Origin: Pseudomonas capeferrum
GTDB taxonomy: Bacteria > Pseudomonadota > Gammaproteobacteria > Pseudomonadales > Pseudomonadaceae
NCBI RefSeq assembly: GCF_000731675.1
Contig: NZ_JMIT01000002.1
Location: 917,282 to 981,281 of the forward strand
Reading direction: 5' to 3'
DNA length: 64,000 nucleotides
Shown here: positions 55,004-62,709 of the stretch, piece by piece
Layout of the letters: each line of letters starts with the position of its first letter
Position numbering within the stretch: position 1 is the first letter of the stretch
Notes under the pieces: generated by a model
Database searches by the model: none
Seen by the model: only the letters and a program-made list of their open reading frames with translations
Told to the model about the DNA's origin: nothing
Program-made: the position numbers and the translations under genes

Positions 55004-55489
55004 TCAGTGGTGATGGCCACCTTCACCGTGGATGTGACGGTGAGCGATTTCTTCTTCGCTGGCATCACGCACGTCGACAACCTTGACCTGGAAGGTCAGG
55101 CGCTGGCCGGCCAGCGGGTGGTTGCCGTCAACGGTAACGTCGTCGCCGTCGAGGTCGCGAATGGTGACGATCTGCATCTGGCCATCCGGCGCCGAGGCGT
55201 GGAACTGCATGCCGACTTCCAGCTCGTCGACGCCTTCGAACAGGCTGCGGTTCAGGGTGCTGACCAGCTCGGCCAGGTATTCACCGTACGCGTCTTCCGG
55301 CTCGATGGAGACATTCAGCTCGTCACCGGCCTGTTTGCCTTCCAGGGCTTTTTCCAGGCCCGGGATGATGTTGCCGGCACCGTGCAGGTAAACCAGCGGC
55401 GCGCCACCGGCGGAGCTGTCGATGGTCTCCCCGGCGTCGTTGGTCAGGGTATAGTCGATGGAGACAGCCTTGTTGGCGGCGATCAGCAT
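55004..55489 (-). CDS. slyD: FKBP-type peptidyl-prolyl isomerase SlyD
   Basis: 161 aa. FKBP core with inserted IF domain: VSIDYTLTNDAGETIDSS, PLVYLHGAGNIIPGLEKALEGK, EDAYGEY, then HPLAGQRLTFQVKVVDVRDA, ending in a short metal-binding tail HRHIHGEGGHHH. SlyD is a chaperone and prolyl isomerase that also supplies nickel in other species. ATG at 55489 starts the conserved LIAANKAVSIDY; 35 more open codons upstream overlap the divergent gene. Confidence 0.95.
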   Translation of the reverse strand: MLIAANKAVSIDYTLTNDAGETIDSSAGGAPLVYLHGAGNIIPGLEKALEGKQAGDELNVSIEPEDAYGEYLAELVSTLNRSLFEGVDELEVGMQFHASAPDGQMQIVTIRDLDGDDVTVDGNHPLAGQRLTFQVKVVDVRDASEEEIAHRHIHGEGGHHH

Positions 55490-55790
55490 GGGGCAAGACC
55501 TTTTGCAAAAGTATGTAGAGCGGACAAGTGTAACCAAGCCATCGCCCGATTGCGAACGCGCCTCGGCCGAGGAACAGCCCATCAGTCGGATCACTGGCTT
55601 CCATCAGGACGAAGAAGGCCACTGGGTGGTCGAGTTGTCGTGCGGCCACACCCAGCACCTTCGCCACCAACCCCCTTGGCAGGCGCGCCCGTGGGTGCTC
55701 GATGCCGCTCAGCGCCAGCAGCGCATCGGCCAGGCTTTCGCCTGTGGCTGGTGTGCACAGGGGGCCGATAGCGCTACCCTTGGCCGTTGA
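55488..55790 (+). CDS. DUF3565 family protein
   Basis: About 100 aa. The core ITGFHQDEEGHWVVELSCGH-TQHLRHQPPW, with RPWVLD and a final CGWC, is the DUF3565 pattern; Cys and His suggest metal binding. The only in-frame ATG (55488) overlaps the slyD ATG by two bases on the other strand, and TTG at 55503 is the alternative. The first 35 residues (MGQDLLQKYVERTSV...) are not part of the known domain, so the true start may be later and non-ATG. Function unknown. Confidence 0.68.
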   Translation: MGQDLLQKYVERTSVTKPSPDCERASAEEQPISRITGFHQDEEGHWVVELSCGHTQHLRHQPPWQARPWVLDAAQRQQRIGQAFACGWCAQGADSATLGR

Positions 55791-55822
55791 TTCCTTGCAC
55801 CGCTTTATTTCGAGAAGCACGC

Positions 55823-57910
55823 ATGCAAACATTTTTCATTGCGCCGACCGACTTTGGTGTCGGCCTGACTTCAATCAGCCTGGGCCTGGTTCGCACCCTT
55901 GAACGCGCAGGCCTGAAGGTCGGTTTTTTCAAGCCGATCGCCCAGCCTCACCCCGGCGATACCGGCCCCGAGCGCTCCACCGAACTGATCGCACGGACCC
56001 ACGGCATCAAGCCGCCCAAGCCTTTGAGCCTGGCGCACGTCGAGCGCATGCTCGGCGATGGCCAACTTGACGAACTGCTCGAAGAAATCATCCGCCTGTA
56101 CCAGCAAGCCTGCGTGGGCAATGACGTGGTAGTGGTCGAGGGCATGGTGCCGACCCGCCACGCCAGCTACGCGGCGCGGGTCAACCTGCACTTGGCCAAG
56201 AGCCTGGATGCCGAGGTGATTCTGGTGTCGGCGCCGGAAAACGAGGTCCTCAGCGAGCTGTCCGGCCGGGTCGAGCTGCAGGCCCAGCTGTTCGGCGGCC
56301 CACGCGACCCGAAAGTGCTCGGGGTGGTTCTCAACAAGGTGCGCACCGAAGAAAGCATGGCGGACTTCGCCACGCGCCTGCGCGAGCACTCGCCATTGCT
56401 GCGCGGCAACGACTTCCGCCTGCTGGGCTGCATCCCTTACCAGCCCGAGCTGAACGCCCCGCGCACCCGCGATGTGGCCGACCTGCTTGGCGCCCAGGTG
56501 CTCAACGCCGGGGACTACGAGCAGCGGCGCATGAGCAAGATCATCATCTGCGCACGCACCGTGGCCAACACCGTGCCATTGCTCACCCCTGGCACCCTGG
56601 TGGTGACCCCGGGTGACCGTGACGACATCATTCTGGCCGTGAGCCTGGCGGCGATCAATGGCGTGCCCCTGGCCGGCCTGCTGCTGACCAGCGACAGCAA
56701 GCCCGATGCGCGCATCCTTGGCTTGTGCCGCGGCGCCCTGCAAGCCGGCCTGCCGATTCTTTCGGTGAGTACCGGTTCGTACGACACGGCCAACCAGCTC
56801 AATTCACTGAACCGCGAGATCCCCGTGGATGACCGCGAGCGTGCCGAGTTCATCACCGATTTCGTCGCCAGCCACCTCGACGCTGCCTGGCTGCATCAGC
56901 GCTGTGGCACGCCACGTGAGCTGCGTCTGTCGCCTGCGGTGTTCCGCTATCAGTTGATTCAACGCGCACAACAGGCCAACAAGCGCATCGTCCTGCCCGA
57001 GGGCGCCGAGCCGCTGTTGGTGCAGGCGGCGGCGATCTGCCAGGCCCGTGGCATCGCGCGTTGCGTACTGCTGGCCAAGCCCGAGGCCGTCGAAGCCGTT
57101 GCCCGCGCCCAGGGCATTACCCTGCCGCCAGACCTGGAAATACTCGACCCGGAGCTGATTCGCGGGCGCTATGTCGAACCGATGGTCGAGCTGCGCAAAA
57201 GCAAGAACCTTAATGCGCCCATGGCCGAGCAGCAGCTGGAAGACCCGGTGGTGATCGCCACCATGATGCTGGCCCTGGATGAGGTCGACGGCCTGGTCTC
57301 GGGCCTGGTGCACTCCACCGCCAACACCATCCGCCCGGCCCTGCAGCTGATCAAGACGGCGCCAGGTGCCAGCCTGGTGTCTTCGGTGTTCTTCATGCTG
57401 TTCCCCGAGCAGGTGCTGGTGTACGGCGACTGCGTGATGAACCCGCACCCCAGTGCCGCAGAACTTGCAGAAATTGCCCGGCAGAGCGCCGAATCGGCAC
57501 AGGCCTTCGGCATCGCGCCGCGGGTGGCGATGATCAGTTATTCAAGTGATTCGGCGAGCGATGAAGAAGTCGAGAAGGTCCGCGAAGCGACACGCCTGGC
57601 ACAAAGCGCGGAGCATGATCTGCTGATCGATGGGCCGTTGCAGTATGACGCTGCGGCCAACCCGGCCATCGCCCGGGAACTGGCACCAAACAGCCCGGTT
57701 GCCGGGCGAGCCACGGTGTTCGTCTTCCCCGACCTCAATACCGGCAACACCACGCACAAAGCGGTGCAGCGCAGTGCCGATGGGGTCAGCCTGGGGCCGA
57801 TGCTGCAGGGGTTGCGCAAGCCGGTGAACGATTTGCCGCGCGGGGCTCAGGTGGACGATATCGTGCATACCATCGCCCTGACGGCGATTCAGGCCAGCGT
57901 CGTGCGCTGA
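55823..57910 (+). CDS. pta: Phosphate acetyltransferase, long form
   Basis: 695 aa, interconverting acetyl-CoA and acetyl phosphate. Three parts are visible: an N-terminal P-loop NTPase-like domain (MQTFFIAPTDFGVGLTSISL, GFFKPIAQP), the central DRTGG domain (about 215-330), and the C-terminal catalytic PTA domain (about 375-695; KRIVLPEGAEPLLVQAAAIC, PDLNTGNTTHKAVQRS). Length matches the known P. putida protein. The first domain has D rather than the more common G after IAPT. No ackA is adjacent. Confidence 0.96.
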   Translation: MQTFFIAPTDFGVGLTSISLGLVRTLERAGLKVGFFKPIAQPHPGDTGPERSTELIARTHGIKPPKPLSLAHVERMLGDGQLDELLEEIIRLYQQACVGNDVVVVEGMVPTRHASYAARVNLHLAKSLDAEVILVSAPENEVLSELSGRVELQAQLFGGPRDPKVLGVVLNKVRTEESMADFATRLREHSPLLRGNDFRLLGCIPYQPELNAPRTRDVADLLGAQVLNAGDYEQRRMSKIIICARTVANTVPLLTPGTLVVTPGDRDDIILAVSLAAINGVPLAGLLLTSDSKPDARILGLCRGALQAGLPILSVSTGSYDTANQLNSLNREIPVDDRERAEFITDFVASHLDAAWLHQRCGTPRELRLSPAVFRYQLIQRAQQANKRIVLPEGAEPLLVQAAAICQARGIARCVLLAKPEAVEAVARAQGITLPPDLEILDPELIRGRYVEPMVELRKSKNLNAPMAEQQLEDPVVIATMMLALDEVDGLVSGLVHSTANTIRPALQLIKTAPGASLVSSVFFMLFPEQVLVYGDCVMNPHPSAAELAEIARQSAESAQAFGIAPRVAMISYSSDSASDEEVEKVREATRLAQSAEHDLLIDGPLQYDAAANPAIARELAPNSPVAGRATVFVFPDLNTGNTTHKAVQRSADGVSLGPMLQGLRKPVNDLPRGAQVDDIVHTIALTAIQASVVR

Positions 57911-57911
57911 A

Positions 57912-57940
57912 GCCTTGGGGCTGCTTGGCAGCCCCAAGGC
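57912..57940. terminator. Hairpin terminator between pta and the OmpA-type gene
   Basis: A perfect 13-bp stem GCCTTGGGGCTGC / GCAGCCCCAAGGC with a TTG loop lies just after the pta stop, between convergent genes. There is no clear T-run. Confidence 0.7.
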
Positions 57941-57952
57941 GACCCTTATGAC

Positions 57953-58672
57953 TTACGGATACTGCTGAACCTGCCCTTGCTGGTCATACTGCTGACCTGG
58001 GATCGGCTTCAGGTTGACCTCCACGCGACGGTTCTGTGCCCGGCCGTTGGCGTCGCCGTTGCTGGCGATCGGCTGGTCCGGGCCCATGCCACGTACCGAA
58101 ATACGCGAAGCATCCACACCCTGCGAAGTCAGGTAGGTGCTGACCGCCTGCGCGCGGCGCTGGGACAGGTCCATGTTGTGCTGACGGCTGCCGGTGCTGT
58201 CGGTGAAGCCGACCACTTCGATGGTGTTCTGGTTGAACTGCTTGAACGAGCCGGCCAAGTTGTTCAGCGGCGAGTAGAAGCTTGGCGCGATGTTGGCCGA
58301 GTCGGTGGCGAAGGTGATGTTGCCTGGCATGATCAGCTTGATCTGGTCGCCCTGGCGCTGCACCTCGACGCCGGTATTGGCCATTTGTGCACGCAGTGCG
58401 GCTTCCTGCTTGTCGGCGTAGTAGCCGTAACCGGCTGCTGCGGCACCCACTGCGGCGGCGCCGATCAGCGCACCTTTACCCCGGTTGTTGTGGTCGATGG
58501 CGGCACCGGCGACAGCGCCGGCCAACGCGCCCAAGCCGCCGTACTTGGCGGTCTTGCTCATCCCCGTGGAGCCCTGCGCCTGACCCTGGTTGTCGTACGG
58601 GTTCTGGCTTGCGCAGCCAGTCATCAGGGCTGCAGCGGTTGCGACGATAATCAGACGACGCATGGTGAACAT
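57953..58672 (-). CDS. OmpA-family lipoprotein with glycine-zipper segment (YiaD-like)
   Basis: 239 aa. A signal peptide ends in ALMTGC (probable lipid-attachment Cys; the residue at -3 is atypical). A glycine-rich hydrophobic region GGLGALAGAVAGAAID-HNNRGKGALIGAAAVGAAAAG follows. The C-terminal OmpA domain (about 100-225) has VVGFTDSTGSRQHNMDLSQRRAQAV with the peptidoglycan-binding Asp and Arg. ATG at 58672 is chosen because AGGAG is 7 bases upstream. It likely tethers the outer membrane to the wall. Confidence 0.9.
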   Translation of the reverse strand: MFTMRRLIIVATAAALMTGCASQNPYDNQGQAQGSTGMSKTAKYGGLGALAGAVAGAAIDHNNRGKGALIGAAAVGAAAAGYGYYADKQEAALRAQMANTGVEVQRQGDQIKLIMPGNITFATDSANIAPSFYSPLNNLAGSFKQFNQNTIEVVGFTDSTGSRQHNMDLSQRRAQAVSTYLTSQGVDASRISVRGMGPDQPIASNGDANGRAQNRRVEVNLKPIPGQQYDQQGQVQQYP

Positions 58673-58781
58673 GGACAAGCTCCTACTGAAATTCATAAAT
58701 GCGGCAGACCGCGAATGGATCTATGCCAGCCTTGGATTGCCAAGCGGCAGAAAAATTCCATGAACACGTTTTCACGCGGGT

Positions 58782-59435
58782 TCATGCCCGAACGAACGGG
58801 TTCTCGCGCATCTCGTCACCCAGGCGGGTATCTGGCCCGTGGCCTGTGACCACGATGGCCGTTTCATCCAGCCGGTACAACCGCTCCTTGATCGAACGAA
58901 CGATAGCCCGCTGATCACCGCCCCACAAATCGGTGCGGCCAATACCGCGACGGAACAGAGTATCGCCGGCAATCAACAGCTTGGCATCGGCGAACCAGAA
59001 GCTCATCGAGCCGGGCGTATGCCCCGGGGTATGCAAGGCTACGCCACAACCACAGGCCAGTTCCTCGTCATCGCTCAGCCAGCGGTCTGGGGCAGGCACC
59101 GGGGTGTAAGGCACGCCGAACACCTGGCACTGCATCTCCAGGTTGTCCCACAGCGACTGGTCGTCTTTGTGCAGGTGCAATGTCGCGCCAGTCAGTTCCT
59201 TCAACTTGCCCGAGGCGAGGAAGTGATCGAAATGCGCGTGGGTGTGGATGATGCTTACCAAGGTCAGGCCATGGGCTTGCAGGCGGGCGAGGATCTTCTC
59301 CGGGTCACCGCCTGGGTCGACGACGATGGCCTTTTTGCTCAGCGGGTCGCCGATCAGGGTGCAATTGCACTGCAGGGGGCCTACGGGGAAGGTTTCGCGG
59401 ATGAGGGCTGAGGATAGATTTTCCATAGGGACCAT
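58782..59435 (-). CDS. Metallo-beta-lactamase-fold hydrolase (glyoxalase II-like)
   Basis: 217 aa from ATG at 59435 (ATG at 59426 is the alternative). Zinc motif THAHFDH, then HTPGHTPGSMSF, AGDTLFRRGIGRTDL and a final TGHGPDT give a full binuclear metal site of the YcbL/GloB type, expected to hydrolyse thioesters or similar compounds. The first ATG overlaps the stop of the upstream toxin gene (TAATG), and I see no separate RBS, so its translation is probably coupled to the toxin-antitoxin operon. Confidence 0.9.
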   Translation of the reverse strand: MVPMENLSSALIRETFPVGPLQCNCTLIGDPLSKKAIVVDPGGDPEKILARLQAHGLTLVSIIHTHAHFDHFLASGKLKELTGATLHLHKDDQSLWDNLEMQCQVFGVPYTPVPAPDRWLSDDEELACGCGVALHTPGHTPGSMSFWFADAKLLIAGDTLFRRGIGRTDLWGGDQRAIVRSIKERLYRLDETAIVVTGHGPDTRLGDEMRENPFVRA

Positions 59436-59782
59436 TATTCAAAGAGGGTTTGTACGCGAGCCAGTGCATCAAGGATGACCACCTCGGGCACAGCCTCGAC
59501 ACGCTGGGCCTTTCTGGCCTCCAGATCCACTGTGCGTATCTGGTTACAGAGCATGACCCCTTGCGTCTGCGTACCCGCGCCGCTAAGCGTCACTGCGAAC
59601 CCTGCATGCCTTGCGAAATCCCCACCCTGGGAGATCGGCACGATCACTGCGAGCCCCGCAGCATTGAAGGCCGAGGGTGTAAGCACCAATGCGGGTCGCC
59701 CTGCGCCTTGCTGCTCTCGTCCGACAGTGGGATCAAGGTTGATACGAACAATATCGCCTCGGGCGAATTTAACCCGCTTCAC
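59435..59782 (-). CDS. mazF: MazF/PemK-family endoribonuclease toxin
   Basis: 115 aa. RGDIVRINLDPTVGREQQGAGRPALVLTPSAFN is the classic MazF/ChpB N-terminus with the catalytic Arg; PISQGG, the GVMLCNQIRTVD core (Gln-Ile-Arg-Thr) and the C-terminal helix follow. It should cleave mRNA at short sequences when free of antitoxin. The GTG start overlaps the antitoxin stop by 4 bp (GTGA). All key residues appear intact, so it is probably functional. Confidence 0.93.
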   Translation of the reverse strand: MKRVKFARGDIVRINLDPTVGREQQGAGRPALVLTPSAFNAAGLAVIVPISQGGDFARHAGFAVTLSGAGTQTQGVMLCNQIRTVDLEARKAQRVEAVPEVVILDALARVQTLFE

Positions 59783-60033
59783 ACTTCACGCCCCACTGGG
59801 CGCATCGCGCTCCAGGCGGCCATGTCCTCTGGCTCCGGTGCCGTCAGATCACACTGAGCCATCAATTCTTCAAGGGTGTATTTAGGTTTGGACCTGACAG
59901 GCTTGAGCACCAGCGTTTCACCCGCCGTATCCAAGCTAAGGGTTGAGCCGACACCAAGGTGCAGCTGCTTGAGCACCGCTGCAGGGAGGCGAATGGCCGC
60001 GCTATTGCCCCACTGCTGAATCTTGATCTGCAT
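59779..60033 (-). CDS. mazE: MazE-type antitoxin (AbrB/SpoVT DNA-binding fold)
   Basis: 84 aa. MQIKIQQWGNSAAIRLPAAV is the swapped-hairpin DNA-binding motif of MazE/ChpS; the acidic C-terminus (TLEELMAQCDLTAPEPEDMA) should neutralise the toxin. ATG at 60033 has GGGAG about 8 bases upstream. It is the first gene of a three-gene unit (mazE, mazF, hydrolase) and is expected to repress its own promoter. Confidence 0.92.
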   Translation of the reverse strand: MQIKIQQWGNSAAIRLPAAVLKQLHLGVGSTLSLDTAGETLVLKPVRSKPKYTLEELMAQCDLTAPEPEDMAAWSAMRPVGREV

Positions 60034-60055
60034 AAGTATCTCCCAAGGTAGATAC

Positions 60056-60083
60056 ATACTAGAAATCCTCCATGCGATTGCAA
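60056..60083 (-). promoter_or_regulatory. Promoter of the toxin-antitoxin operon
   Basis: On the minus strand TTGCAA (60083-60078) and TAGTAT (60061-60056) are 16 bp apart, and the -10 ends 22 bases before the antitoxin ATG. Confidence 0.6.
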
Positions 60084-60117
60084 GTGAAATGTAGAAACGT
60101 CGTATCTACATTGTCAC
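60084..60117. promoter_or_regulatory. Palindromic operator of the toxin-antitoxin operon
   Basis: The centre 60088-60112 is a 25-bp dyad with few mismatches (AATGTAGAAACG-T-CGTATCTACATT); allowing one bulged base the arms extend to GTGA...TCAC. It abuts the -35 box. The half-site GTAGATAC recurs at 60048-60055 just after the -10, and as GTATCTAC at 60102-60109, so matching sites flank the promoter. It is a likely MazE or MazEF binding region. Confidence 0.68.
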
Positions 60118-60240
60118 TCGCCTGGCTGGAAAAAAAGCCCAGCTACCACAAGAAGGAAATCCCTTACATCGTCTTGGGAATCGACGCTGGGGCCGCAATA
60201 AAAGGCAACACCTGATCACGCGAAATGGCCACGTGAACGA

Positions 60241-60933
60241 TCAAGGCAAAAACAACCTGAACAACCCGCCCCCAAGCGCCCCGCCATTGGAAATCTCGAT
60301 GCGCCCCTTCACCCCATCGCTCTCATGCAGCGCCGCGATCCGCGCAGCGAAGTACAGGCCCAGGCCAGTACTGCCACTGTGTGAATCGATCCCCTGAATG
60401 AACTCTTCCTGGCGTTCGAGCATGCGCTGTGGATAACCCGGGCCGTCATCGTTGACGCAGATCACCAGTTGGTTGGCCTCTTCCTCGATGCTGATCAACA
60501 AGGCATGCCCGGCAAAACGGGTGGCGTTGGTGATGACGTTGGCGATCACCGACGCCACCAGTTCGCGGTCGAAAAAGCCCAACGGGTTGTCGGTGTCGAT
60601 ACGCCAGGTGGCGAGGATGTCGTTGTGCTTGAGTACTTCCTGATGGGCAGCCAACTGGGCTTCGATGAAGTCATCCAGCTCGTGGTAGTCCGGGCAGACC
60701 GGCAGCTGGTTGACACCCAGTTTGTACAGCCCCAACAGCTGCACCAGCATACCGTTGAGGTGGCGGAACTCGTGCTCCATCACCCCTTGCTCGGTGCCAG
60801 TGCGCAACTCTTCGGGCAAGCGCGCCAGCCACTGGTCATGGGACTGGATCAGCGCTGACAGGGAGTTTTTGAGGTCGTGCACGGTGGAGGCGATCACCGT
60901 GGAAAAATCCAGCCCCTGATTGTCTTGATTCAT
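60241..60933 (-). CDS. Soluble sensor histidine kinase
   Basis: 230 aa with no transmembrane segment or recognisable sensor domain. The H-box is VIASTVHDLKNSLSALIQSH (His19). The ATPase part has NVITNATRFAG (N-box), NDDGPGYP and STGLGLYFAARIAALHES (G-boxes). It is a minimal kinase, so its input must come from a partner. The start overlaps the stop of the upstream REC-TPR gene by 4 bp, strongly suggesting a dedicated pair. Confidence 0.88.
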   Translation of the reverse strand: MNQDNQGLDFSTVIASTVHDLKNSLSALIQSHDQWLARLPEELRTGTEQGVMEHEFRHLNGMLVQLLGLYKLGVNQLPVCPDYHELDDFIEAQLAAHQEVLKHNDILATWRIDTDNPLGFFDRELVASVIANVITNATRFAGHALLISIEEEANQLVICVNDDGPGYPQRMLERQEEFIQGIDSHSGSTGLGLYFAARIAALHESDGVKGRIEISNGGALGGGLFRLFLP

Positions 60934-62537
60934 GCGCCGAACACTCGGATGTGCAGTTTGCCATAGCGGTCATAGCGGTTGTCGCTGGCCGGGATGCCGG
61001 CAACGCTGGTCAAGGCGTTGCGGCATTCCTGCATGATCGCAGGCTGTGGGTCATCCCCCCCGATGCGCAGCAGCGCCTGGGCGGTGTTGAGGGCGATGCT
61101 GATGTTCTTCGGTTGCAAGGCCAAGGCCTTGCGGAACAACTGCAGCGCTTCGTCGAGCTGACCTCCCTGGTAACTACGCACTCCCTGGCGGTTGAGGGTT
61201 ACGGCTTCGGTGATCGCATTGAGTACGGCCGGATCATCCGTCAGCTTGGCCACCTTCTGCATGACCTTGGGGTCATCGCCATAGCTTTCCACACAGCTTT
61301 TGAGCACCCCAATCGCGGCCGCTTCCTGCCCTGACGCCTGCAGTTGGGCAGCCACTGTCAGCGCAGCATCGACCGAGAAGAACTGTTCCATCTTGTCCAG
61401 ACGCTGCATGGCCTGCTCGGTGAGCTTGGCGGCCGTCTCGGCGTCACCGGCCTGCTGCAGGCTCGCGGCTTTCATCATCCGGGCGCGCACCTGCAAGCCT
61501 TGATCCTCGGGGTTTTCCTTGGCCACTTCACTGAGCACGGTGTTGATCTCGACGCGGGTCCGGGCGTCCAGGCCAAAGCCTGCGTTCTTGCTCATCAAGG
61601 CCTGCACCAGGCCAAGGTTGTTCTCGGCATCCTTGTAGCGCGAACTCTGCCCCTGGTTCACTGCATGGCGGAACGCTTTCGAGGAGGTTTCAAAGTCCTC
61701 GTTGCCCAGCGCCAGCTTGCCCAGCGTGGCCTGCCGGCGTACCGACAGCGGCGACAGGCGCACTGCTTCTTCCAGCATGTTCTGCGCGCGCTTGTTCTCG
61801 CCCTGCGCCACCAGCACTTCGGCCATGCCGTCGTACAGGCCCGGCATGATCGGGAAGGCCTTCAGTGCCTGCTCGTACACGCCCTGAGCCTGGGCATTCT
61901 GGCCACGCTTGTGCATCAGGCTGCCCAGCGCCGAGTACACCCACGGCTGCGGGCGGCTGGCGAGAATGGCCTTGAGGAACTTTTCCAGCTCGTCGAAGCG
62001 ATTGAGGTTGCGCAGGGCATCGGCCCGGTAGCGCAGGCACAGAGGGGCGAAGCGCGGGTCCTTCTTGCACAGCTCGGCGCAGGCCGCCAGGACTTCGGCC
62101 GGGCGACCGCGGTCCAGGGCCTGGAGGATCGGCTTGAGCAAGGTCTTGCGCTGGAACAGCTTCTCGACGCGCTGGGCCAGGCCTACCCGGTTGAACGGCT
62201 TGGTCAGGTAGGCATCGGGCTCATGCTCGATGGCACTGAGGACGATGGCCTGGCTACTCTCGGCCGTCACCATGATGAACACGCACTCATGGCTGATGTG
62301 CTTGTCGAGGATCAGGTCTTCGAGCACCTGCTGGCCGTTCTTCTTGCCGTCGCCCAGGTGGAAGTCCTGCAGGATGAAGTCATAACGTTTCTGCGCGCAC
62401 ATGCGCAGGGCCTGCTCGCCGCTGTCGGCAGTGTCCACGTCGCGCACACCCAGCTCGCGCAACATGGAACGTGTCGACGTACGAAAGTCGGTGAAGTCGT
62501 CGACGATCAGAAAGCTCTTTTGCCCGTACTGCAGCAT
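60930..62537 (-). CDS. Response regulator with receiver domain and TPR repeats
   Basis: 535 aa. The receiver domain (about 5-130) has IVDDFTD and phospho-acceptor Asp58 in ILQDFHLGD, with Lys in YLTKPFNRVGL. The remainder (about 145-500) is built of tetratricopeptide-like helical pairs (for example QAQGVYEQALKAFPIMPGLYDG, EALQLFRKALALQPKNISIA). There is no DNA-binding or enzymatic output domain, so it should act by binding proteins. ATG at 62537 with AGG about 8 bases upstream begins the receiver fold; the open extension of 18 codons lacks similarity. Coupled to the kinase after it. Confidence 0.87.
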   Translation of the reverse strand: MLQYGQKSFLIVDDFTDFRTSTRSMLRELGVRDVDTADSGEQALRMCAQKRYDFILQDFHLGDGKKNGQQVLEDLILDKHISHECVFIMVTAESSQAIVLSAIEHEPDAYLTKPFNRVGLAQRVEKLFQRKTLLKPILQALDRGRPAEVLAACAELCKKDPRFAPLCLRYRADALRNLNRFDELEKFLKAILASRPQPWVYSALGSLMHKRGQNAQAQGVYEQALKAFPIMPGLYDGMAEVLVAQGENKRAQNMLEEAVRLSPLSVRRQATLGKLALGNEDFETSSKAFRHAVNQGQSSRYKDAENNLGLVQALMSKNAGFGLDARTRVEINTVLSEVAKENPEDQGLQVRARMMKAASLQQAGDAETAAKLTEQAMQRLDKMEQFFSVDAALTVAAQLQASGQEAAAIGVLKSCVESYGDDPKVMQKVAKLTDDPAVLNAITEAVTLNRQGVRSYQGGQLDEALQLFRKALALQPKNISIALNTAQALLRIGGDDPQPAIMQECRNALTSVAGIPASDNRYDRYGKLHIRVFGA

Positions 62538-62709
62538 CAACACGACCTGTATTGGGATGATTGAAAAATCGCGCAAGGCGATGCATACCACCGAATGCTG
62601 TATCGGCAGCCGGTCGGGAAAGATGAGGGTTGAGCATGCAGCGCGCTAAACAATTGCGCGCAGTGGCCTCAAGCCATTACTTTAGCGAGCAAACCCCGCG
62701 AGGGCTACC

